NCBI GenBank assembly: GCA_007126995.1
Contig: SLAD01000356.1
Coordinates: 1-6,171 of the forward strand
Reading direction: 5' to 3'
DNA length: 6,171 bases
Origin: Kiritimatiellia bacterium
GTDB lineage: Bacteria; Verrucomicrobiota; Kiritimatiellia; SLAD01
Shown here: piece by piece, positions 1-5,412 of the stretch
How the letters are laid out: each line of letters begins with the position of its first letter
How positions within the stretch are numbered: position 1 is the first letter of the stretch
Made by a program: the position numbers and the translations under genes
The notes under the pieces: model-generated
What the model was told of the DNA's origin: nothing
Seen by the model: only the letters and a program-made list of their open reading frames with translations
Database searches by the model: none

Positions 1-3000
1 ACGTCCCTGAGCGACGGCACTCACTCTTTTTTTTTTTTCTTTCTAGCCGTTGAGGCCTTTGCGCCAGCCGCCGATGAAGCGCGCGTGCTCGCATCCGCCG
101 CAGACCTGGCCCGTTTGGAGAACGAAGGCCGCGTGGTATTCACTGCCCCGCTGGATCTGAATCACTACGAACGCACCTCGCGTTTCTCGCCTGATCTTTC
201 GCGCGCCGTCATCGTTCCCGAGGAAAGCCTCTTCGATGAGGAGGGCGCGCGCGTTCGCGCCCCAGCCGAAGATGAATGGGTGTTGGAAGGGGCGGGACGC
301 GTCACCGCCACCCCGGACGGACTACTCCTCGATACCCGCCCGGAGGACGGTGACACCCCCGCTATCACGGCTGCCGCCGGGCACCTGGTGCTTTGGGCGC
401 CCGCCACGCTGCCGGAACGCTTTCTACTGGAATACGATTTCGAACCCGAATCCTCCCGGCGCGGCTTGCATATCCTGTTCTGGAACGCATTGGAACGGAG
501 CGGGGCCGACATCTTCGACCCGGAAACCGGGCTGCCCATCCGGCGCGGCGTCTTTTCCCATTACACGTGGCAACGACTCAACAGCTACCACGCTTCCGTC
601 TTCGCCACCGACGACGAGGAGCCCCGCCGCGTAGCAAATCTGCGCAAGAATAGCGGGTTCGTCCTCGCCGCCTGCGGAGACGACAATGTGTACGGCGCCG
701 AAGGCCCCGTACGCATCCGCCTCCTACGCGACGGGCCTGACATGCGACTTGAAGCCAACGGGCGCGAAGTCATGCGCTTCCGCGACGAGGGACAGGCTAA
801 CGGTCCTCCACTCAACGGCGGCCGTTTCGGCTTCCGCATCATGGCCCACACCGGGGGCGCCACGATTTCGAATGTGCGCCTTTACGAATTGTCCCCCATC
901 GCCACCGAAGCCGAATCACAAACCCTGCTGGATTTCGCAGGGCTCGAAGCGGAATCCATTCCCGGCGACTGGCGAATTGAAGGCGATCAGCAACAAAGCC
1001 ACCTGTACAAAGACCCCTTGGTGGAAGGTCGCGGCTATTTGCGCCTGCTCCAATCCAACGAGGCCCCCACCACCCTGCGTGTTCCCCTCCCCTCACCGGA
1101 TACAGACGGACGACTCACGGTCCGCATGAGCGTGCGCAGTCCCCAATCCAAATGGCTTCAGCTCACGCTCACCCGGAACGGGGAACGCGTCTGGTCCCAC
1201 AACCTTGCGCTCGGACGACACTGGCGTGAAGAAGGATTGGATTTCGCGATCGAAGGACAGGAAGGGGAAATGTCCCTTAGTCTGTCGTTTCATGGCGAAG
1301 GGCGCGTCGACATTGAGCAGTTGCATCTATCGTTTCAGGACAGCGCAGCCGTTGCGCAAAGCCTCTCGCAGGAACGGCCCGGCCATGCAAACAATTTACT
1401 GCGCACCAGTCGTCTCATGCACGCGCTGCCTTCCGGTTGGCATTTGGACCGCTACGTGGACGACGGCACGGATATCGCCATGATCTCCGACCCCGAAGTG
1501 ATCGGTCCCTCGGGCTTTCCCGCCTTCCGCGTGCAGACTCGGCGCTCTTCCGGTATCTTCACGGAGCCGTTCACTGCCGCCCGGCCCGGCGAACCCCACA
1601 CGGCGTCTTTTGCCGTGCGGGGGGAGGCTAAGGGACACGCTCAAATCTTTCAGGACGGGCAACCCCTGTCCGAACGCATAGCTTTTTCTGTCGAAACGGA
1701 CTGGCAAACCATCCGCATTCCTTTCACCCCTGCCCCGCTGGCCCGCCTGTCCACCCTACGCGTGGACATTGACGGCACCGCGTGGCTCGACACCTTTGCC
1801 GTACACGCCGACCAACAGCCACCAAGTGAACGCGCTGAAGTGTCGCTGGATGCCGCACGGCTTTCACGCGTAATCTTTCACGACGAACCACTCCAGTTGG
1901 ACTGGACCGTAACGGGCGCGCCGCATGACGCGGTGCTGTGCGCGCGGGTCATAAATCTTTACGGGGAAACCGCCGAACTACGCCCGATTCCGCTTACCGC
2001 CGATCCGGTGCAACACGGGCAACTCAACGCCGACCTGTTCCCGCTACGTCCTCTGGGACAGTTCCGCGTCGAGGCCCGCGCAGAATCCGTCACCGGCGCC
2101 CCCTTGGGGCCTTGGAACGAATTGGTCATCACCCGCCTGCTGCGGCCGGCAGGACTGGGTGAACTCCGGCCGGACTCTCCCTTTGGGATCCACGTGCCGG
2201 CCACCGCGCGACACATGCAAATGGCCGGGGCGCTCGGCTTGCGTTGGGTGCGGCTGCACGATATCGGAGGCAACATGTGGTTCCACCTGGAGCCGCGTCC
2301 CGGCGAGTGGCACTTTCAAGATGCCGGCATCCAACGCCTGCGCGCGGCAGGATTCGACATTCTCGGCGTGCTCGTCAGCACCCCGCTCTGGGCCAATGCC
2401 TGGCCGGGGGAAAACAAGGAACTGATCCACAGCTACTGGGACCAGTTCGGCATGCCCGGTGATCTCGACGCCTTCGCCAACTACGTGCGCGTCTTCACGC
2501 AACGCTACGCGGACGAGATCGCCGCCCACGAAGTATGGAACGAACCTTGGGTACCCCGCTTCTTCAGCGCCCGGCGCGAACCGCAACCGGTGGGGGAACC
2601 GGAATATTTCCACAGCGAAAACCCACAGCAAGACTACGCCGCCGTTAGCCATGCCGCCCGCGCCGGTGCAGGACCGGACGTGCTGCTGGCCGGCCTCAAT
2701 TCCAGCGCCGGGGCTACCCTCGCCCACCGCATTTCCGGCACCGACTGGTCGCGCGGTGTGCTAGAGGCCGATGGCGTGTCACCCGTCGACGTCGTCACCT
2801 ATCACCATTACACCCCTGCCCGGCTCGGCTATCCCGATGACGATGTCGAAGCCGGTTTCCACCGCGCAATCGGCCCGCTCTTGGACGCGGGCCTTTCCCC
2901 GCGCGTGTGGATGACCGAAGGCGCCAACACCCCCGGCGGTCTACCGGGCACCTTTTATCATCATACCCTGTCGACCGATCCTGCTTTCGATCCCGCCGAC

Positions 3001-3372
3001 TCCGCCGACGCGCTGGTTCGTTACGTGGTGGCGATGTTGGCGGCGGGCAACGAAAAGATCTTTCTCTACAGCATGCACGCGCACGGACTTTGGGGACGTC
3101 GGGACCGCTTCACCACACTTGTGCAGCCCGACGGCTATCTCCATCCCGATGCTGCGGCGTTCAGCATCTTGACCCACGCAGTGGAAGGGACTCGCTTCAT
3201 TTCACGTCAACAGGATGAGGACCTCAGCACGCGATACCTTTTCAAGGGAGATGATCGCGCAGTGCAGATTATCCTGCCGCATCCCGACCATCCCATATCG
3301 GCACCCGAAGGGGCGCGCGATCTTTGGGGCAATCCCGCCCGAGGCCCGCAACGACATCTCATGATCCTATAG
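1..3372 (+). CDS. Multidomain secreted glycoside hydrolase: DUF1961/YesU-like + beta-sandwich modules + clan GH-A barrel (5' end outside window)
   Basis: Probable extracytoplasmic polysaccharide-degrading enzyme; substrate not readable. The frame is open from base 1 to the TAG at 3370-3372. An internal GTG at 85 could start a 1,095-residue protein but has no convincing ribosome binding site. Upstream codons give a Phe-rich hydrophobic stretch followed by LAVEAFAPA, which looks like a signal peptide, so the true start is probably left of the window. Numbering from GTG 85: residues about 13-268 match DUF1961 (B. subtilis YesU), with conserved words IFDPETG and NLRKNSGFVLAACG. Residues about 275-420 and 430-575 look like two carbohydrate-binding-type beta-sandwiches, and about 585-685 like a further beta domain. 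A clan GH-A TIM barrel spans about 697-1035, resembling GH39 and related families. E820 in EVWNEPW is the expected acid/base and E945 in VWMTEGANTP the expected nucleophile. A short C-terminal beta segment ends in DLWGNPA. Domain borders are estimates; the exact GH family is uncertain. Confidence 0.85.
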   Translation, partial: TSLSDGTHSFFFFFLAVEAFAPAADEARVLASAADLARLENEGRVVFTAPLDLNHYERTSRFSPDLSRAVIVPEESLFDEEGARVRAPAEDEWVLEGAGRVTATPDGLLLDTRPEDGDTPAITAAAGHLVLWAPATLPERFLLEYDFEPESSRRGLHILFWNALERSGADIFDPETGLPIRRGVFSHYTWQRLNSYHASVFATDDEEPRRVANLRKNSGFVLAACGDDNVYGAEGPVRIRLLRDGPDMRLEANGREVMRFRDEGQANGPPLNGGRFGFRIMAHTGGATISNVRLYELSPIATEAESQTLLDFAGLEAESIPGDWRIEGDQQQSHLYKDPLVEGRGYLRLLQSNEAPTTLRVPLPSPDTDGRLTVRMSVRSPQSKWLQLTLTRNGERVWSHNLALGRHWREEGLDFAIEGQEGEMSLSLSFHGEGRVDIEQLHLSFQDSAAVAQSLSQERPGHANNLLRTSRLMHALPSGWHLDRYVDDGTDIAMISDPEVIGPSGFPAFRVQTRRSSGIFTEPFTAARPGEPHTASFAVRGEAKGHAQIFQDGQPLSERIAFSVETDWQTIRIPFTPAPLARLSTLRVDIDGTAWLDTFAVHADQQPPSERAEVSLDAARLSRVIFHDEPLQLDWTVTGAPHDAVLCARVINLYGETAELRPIPLTADPVQHGQLNADLFPLRPLGQFRVEARAESVTGAPLGPWNELVITRLLRPAGLGELRPDSPFGIHVPATARHMQMAGALGLRWVRLHDIGGNMWFHLEPRPGEWHFQDAGIQRLRAAGFDILGVLVSTPLWANAWPGENKELIHSYWDQFGMPGDLDAFANYVRVFTQRYADEIAAHEVWNEPWVPRFFSARREPQPVGEPEYFHSENPQQDYAAVSHAARAGAGPDVLLAGLNSSAGATLAHRISGTDWSRGVLEADGVSPVDVVTYHHYTPARLGYPDDDVEAGFHRAIGPLLDAGLSPRVWMTEGANTPGGLPGTFYHHTLSTDPAFDPADSADALVRYVVAMLAAGNEKIFLYSMHAHGLWGRRDRFTTLVQPDGYLHPDAAAFSILTHAVEGTRFISRQQDEDLSTRYLFKGDDRAVQIILPHPDHPISAPEGARDLWGNPARGPQRHLMIL
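27..38 (+). repeat. 12-base T homopolymer inside the putative signal-peptide coding region
   Basis: Twelve consecutive T occur at 27-38, followed by a CTTTCT tract, in otherwise GC-rich coding sequence. In the frame that joins the downstream enzyme they encode consecutive Phe codons. The +3 frame is open from base 3 to a TGA at 51-53 and reads into the same Phe run (RRHSLFFFF), so a one- or two-base change in tract length would change which upstream sequence is fused to the enzyme. It could be a slippage-prone contingency tract, a transcriptional slippage site, or a sequencing length error. Confidence 0.6.
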
Positions 3373-3392
3373 AGTCAAGCGTGCTCACTTTT

Positions 3393-3414
3393 GCAAGGAC
3401 AGGAATGTCCTTGC
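3393..3414 (+). other. Hairpin A1: 9-bp perfect stem, GGAA tetraloop
   Basis: Left arm GCAAGGACA (3393-3401), loop GGAA (3402-3405), right arm TGTCCTTGC (3406-3414): nine Watson-Crick pairs. In plus-strand RNA the loop is of the GNRA class. No U-tract follows, so it is not a canonical intrinsic terminator, though a role in 3'-end formation or protection of the upstream mRNA is possible. Confidence 0.8.
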
Positions 3415-3438
3415 TCCGGCAGGCGGGAACATGGGCAT
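3393..3438 (+). repeat. 46-bp direct repeat, copy A
   Basis: First copy of a 46-base segment repeated without mismatch at 3451-3496 (period 58, 12-base spacer 3439-3450). It begins 20 bases after the stop of the large glycoside hydrolase. It contains a perfect hairpin (3393-3414), a 14-base linker (3415-3428) and the left part of a second palindrome. It is non-coding: it lies between two convergent genes. Confidence 0.9.
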
Positions 3439-3445
3439 GCCCGTG
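3430..3445. other. Palindrome A2, loopless version of hairpin B2
   Basis: CATGGGCATGCCCGTG is self-complementary over its 16 bases with one G-T wobble and no loop. It occupies the position of hairpin B2 in the other repeat copy, and aligns to B2 with a clean four-base TTCC deletion at the loop plus an A-to-G change in the stem. Confidence 0.65.
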
Positions 3446-3450
3446 GAAGG

Positions 3451-3472
3451 GCAAGGACAGGAATGTCCTTGC
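3451..3472 (+). other. Hairpin B1: second copy of the GGAA-loop hairpin
   Basis: Identical to hairpin A1: arms at 3451-3459 and 3464-3472 around GGAA at 3460-3463. It belongs to the perfect 46-bp repeat. Confidence 0.8.
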
Positions 3473-3496
3473 TCCGGCAGGCGGGAACATGGGCAT
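3451..3496 (+). repeat. 46-bp direct repeat, copy B
   Basis: Second perfect copy of the 46-base segment. Homology to copy A resumes beyond 3496 if a four-base TTCC loop (3496-3499) is treated as missing from copy A, so the real unit is a double-hairpin element of roughly 58 bases, with the two copies lying almost directly in tandem. Confidence 0.9.
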
Positions 3497-3508
3497 TCCT
3501 GCCCATGT
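3487..3508 (-). other. Hairpin B2: 9-bp perfect stem, GGAA loop on the minus strand
   Basis: On the plus strand, arm ACATGGGCA (3487-3495), loop TTCC (3496-3499), arm TGCCCATGT (3500-3508). Read on the minus strand the loop is GGAA inside the word CAGGAATG, exactly the word in hairpins A1 and B1, but the stem outside that word is different and still fully paired. It starts 48 bases beyond the stop codon of the minus-strand GH67-like gene. No U-tract follows. Confidence 0.8.
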
Positions 3509-3556
3509 CTGAGCTTTCCGCCGGACAGCACCCCTTTGGGCTAGATCAAAGTCCTG

Positions 3557-5278
3557 CTATTTGACCATTTCGCACGCATTTCCCGGCTTCGCCAAGGATG
3601 CAGGCACCCTGCTGCCCAACGTCTGCAGCGAAGCGGCGAGACCCGCGACCGGTTCCTTGCCGGGCCAACACCACCCTTCAGGGAGATAAAGACTGGCACA
3701 ACACGGATGATCTTCTGGTAGCGCCGAATACTCGGCCCACGCTTCGCCAAAGATATTCGCTGCCTCCTCGATGCGCTCGACCGCTGCCTCACGCCCCGTA
3801 TCGCGCGCTCGCGCCAGGCCCAAAGCCGTCCACGCCCACGCGATCGCCCGGAAGAGACGCAGTCCGTACTCCACGGATCCGGTGATGAGATCACGGAGTG
3901 TGGGGTCCAGCTCAGCGGAAAAGGCGTCGCAGTCCGTGCGCATACGTTCCCAGATACGTACCGACTCCCACTTTTCCGCCAGCGCGTCCTCGAGCGCGTC
4001 CCGCTCGTTGAGATAATCAAACACCGGCTCCAGGCGGTCCATGCCGTGCAGCCGGTCGTCCCGCATCCATTGCTGGGTGGGGTTGGTCGGCTCATCTTTA
4101 TCCCGGCCGTCATATGCGGCACAACACTTACCCTTGAGCACCGCGTCCAGCGAATCAAGCGCGATGCGCCGGAAAATCGCCGCGTCCGCCGTGCGCATGC
4201 CCAGGCGCTCGCGCGCATACTCCATGAACACGGACTCCTCACTCCGTTCGGGCGCCCGACTCCATTGCGCGATGACATAGGTATTCAGATCGCACCACAG
4301 CTCGTTCGCACGCGTGACGTAGGGGCCGTACCATCCGCCGCCACGGGACCAGGTGTAGACACCGGCTAAGAGCGGATGCCGAATGATGTCTTTCAACCCT
4401 TTCCGTTCACGTTGTTCCGCAAAGCCTTCAATCACCCCATGCGTGCTATAGTTCGGATAGGCGCCCTTGCCCTCATACTCCCGCTGACACTGCACCTCCA
4501 CCACTTGCCGGTGCTGCCCCAAGGTCAGGCAGGGATTGAACTCCACCCAGCGATGAAAATCCAAAACCGTGTGTTTAATGGAAAACAACAGCTTGGGATG
4601 CGGTTCCACTTGGTCGGTCACCCGTAAATAGAAATCGGCACTGGCATGGAATCGGTTCGGCCAGACGTCCCACGTGCGATGGAACAGCAGGCGTCCGTTT
4701 TTGACGCAGATTTCCTCTCTCAGAAAGCAGAGCAATTTCGCGAATTGCCGAATCTGTTCTTCCACCGGATTGTCCAGGTGATAGTGAACCGCGCCGTCTC
4801 CGACATGGTAAGGCGTATCGTATAGATACGTTTCCCCCACACGCACAATGAAACCATCTACTTCCGGGTAGTCGCAGAAGATTTCCTCGAACATCGCCCG
4901 ATGTAGCTCGAGCGTCATCGGGCAATCCACAGAGATCCGCCCGGTCTGCGGGTCCCGAATGGCATGGGCAAAATGATCCGCAATCCGTTTCGGCAGGACG
5001 AATAAATCAATGTGGTAATAGACCTTCAATCCGGCTGCCTTGGCTGCGGTGATTTCCTGACGTCTGCGCGCGCGGAATTCTTCCAGCCAGCGCGACTCCT
5101 CCGGCGTCGCCGGGAAGACACCGGGCGCCACGCTTTCGAAAGTCGCAACCGTATTGATATGCTTGAATGCCTGCCCGTTAAAACCCAATGGCTTCAAGTA
5201 GCGCGGATCCCGGAACGCGGTGTCGAACGGCGCCTCGCCAGGATTGTCGTGTATCATGTCAAAATAATAATTAGTCAT
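3557..5278 (-). CDS. GH67-like (alpha-glucuronidase-related) TIM-barrel hydrolase, cytoplasmic
   Basis: Probable glycoside hydrolase related to GH67 alpha-glucuronidases, which release (4-O-methyl)glucuronic acid from xylo-oligosaccharides. The chosen start (ATG at 5278-5276, 573 aa) has GAGAAG six bases upstream and begins just before the first barrel strand (YYFDMIHDN). The frame continues to a TTG at 5398, but that would run to 14 bases from the divergent gene. From the chosen start: YYHIDLF at 87-93; VDGFIVRVGETY at 140-151, E149 aligning with the GH67 acid; IKHTVLDFHRW at 234-244, D240 matching the GH67 catalytic Asp; VEVQCQREYEGKG at 260-272, E267 matching the catalytic Glu (Asp-Glu spacing 27, against 28 in GH67). 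GVYTWSRGGGW (306-316) resembles the region after the GH67 barrel; the C-terminal part is mostly helical. No signal peptide or membrane segment. It lacks the roughly 100-residue GH67 N-terminal domain and is shorter than usual (about 680-730 aa), so it may be a sister family with another substrate. GH67 comparisons are from memory. Confidence 0.8.
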   Translation of the reverse strand: MTNYYFDMIHDNPGEAPFDTAFRDPRYLKPLGFNGQAFKHINTVATFESVAPGVFPATPEESRWLEEFRARRRQEITAAKAAGLKVYYHIDLFVLPKRIADHFAHAIRDPQTGRISVDCPMTLELHRAMFEEIFCDYPEVDGFIVRVGETYLYDTPYHVGDGAVHYHLDNPVEEQIRQFAKLLCFLREEICVKNGRLLFHRTWDVWPNRFHASADFYLRVTDQVEPHPKLLFSIKHTVLDFHRWVEFNPCLTLGQHRQVVEVQCQREYEGKGAYPNYSTHGVIEGFAEQRERKGLKDIIRHPLLAGVYTWSRGGGWYGPYVTRANELWCDLNTYVIAQWSRAPERSEESVFMEYARERLGMRTADAAIFRRIALDSLDAVLKGKCCAAYDGRDKDEPTNPTQQWMRDDRLHGMDRLEPVFDYLNERDALEDALAEKWESVRIWERMRTDCDAFSAELDPTLRDLITGSVEYGLRLFRAIAWAWTALGLARARDTGREAAVERIEEAANIFGEAWAEYSALPEDHPCCASLYLPEGWCWPGKEPVAGLAASLQTLGSRVPASLAKPGNACEMVK

Positions 5279-5284
5279 CGTGTG

Positions 5285-5290
5285 CTTCTC
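5285..5290 (-). promoter_or_regulatory. Ribosome binding site supporting the ATG at 5278
   Basis: On the minus strand GAGAAG lies six bases before ATG 5278. The other in-frame candidates (TTG 5398, ATG 5380, ATG 5296) lack a comparable purine-rich site, and the first barrel strand follows directly after this ATG. Confidence 0.5.
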
Positions 5291-5399
5291 TAACATCTCA
5301 AGGCCGAATTGTCCCACCAAAGAATCGTAAACACGTTTCCCGAAACCGCAGCACGCGCTTGCAAGGCGCAAAATTGACATGCTACGTTTCCCACCCAAC

Positions 5400-5403
5400 G
5401 GAG
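5400..5403 (+). promoter_or_regulatory. Ribosome binding site of the GH39 gene
   Basis: GGAG at 5400-5403 is nine bases before ATG 5413, a normal Shine-Dalgarno spacing. This supports the ATG over the upstream in-frame TTG at 5374. Confidence 0.6.
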
Positions 5404-5412
5404 TACTACCCT

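Larger units (their letters stand above)
5279..5412. promoter_or_regulatory. Divergent promoter/operator region between the GH67-like and GH39 genes
   Basis: This 134-base gap exists if the minus-strand gene starts at 5278. It should hold promoters for both divergent genes. A TTGACA (5374-5379) faces the GH39 gene, but no good -10 lies at normal spacing and it is only 33 bases from the ATG, so no sigma-70 promoter is called. The region contains two copies of ACGTTTCCC (5333-5341 and 5384-5392), an inverted repeat GTTTC-CC-GAAAC (5335-5346) and the 8-bp palindrome CTTGCAAG (5358-5365) within a near-symmetric GCGCTTGCAAGGCGC. The last two resemble LacI-family-style operators, but no regulator gene is in the window. 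Confidence 0.4.

Noticed and set aside
2044..2727. Long antisense open frame (227 codons, minus strand) inside the large hydrolase gene
   Set aside because: It lies opposite well-conserved catalytic barrel sequence, has no recognisable domain, and is the usual shadow of GC-rich coding DNA.
3393..3508. CRISPR array
   Set aside because: There are only two copies, a 46-bp repeat with a 12-bp spacer, and no cas genes; the spacer is far too short.
3393..3508. Canonical rho-independent terminators
   Set aside because: The hairpins are perfect but no U-tract follows any of them on either strand.
3393..3508. Insertion-sequence remnant or MITE with target-site duplications
   Set aside because: No terminal inverted repeats bracket the whole region and no flanking short direct duplication or transposase fragment is visible, although spread by a trans-acting protein cannot be excluded.
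3324..3512. Short plus-strand frame covering the intergenic hairpin repeats
   Set aside because: It starts inside the upstream gene in another frame and its peptide merely translates the tandem repeat (RNVLAPAGGNMGIP twice), so it is not a credible protein.
3541..4278. Second minus-strand open frame (245 codons) overlapping the GH67-like gene
   Set aside because: Its translation is rich in Arg, Ser and Trp with no domain character, while the overlapping frame encodes the GH67-like protein; it is a frame shadow.
5374..5379. TTGACA as the -35 box of the GH39 gene
   Set aside because: No -10-like hexamer at 16-18 bases spacing, and the hexamer is only 33 bases from the start codon; base composition alone could produce it.
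5306..5380. Signal peptide or lipobox at the extended N-terminus of the GH67-like protein (SILRLASACC)
   Set aside because: The hydrophobic stretch is very short, the residues before Cys do not fit a lipobox, and the extended start itself is doubtful.
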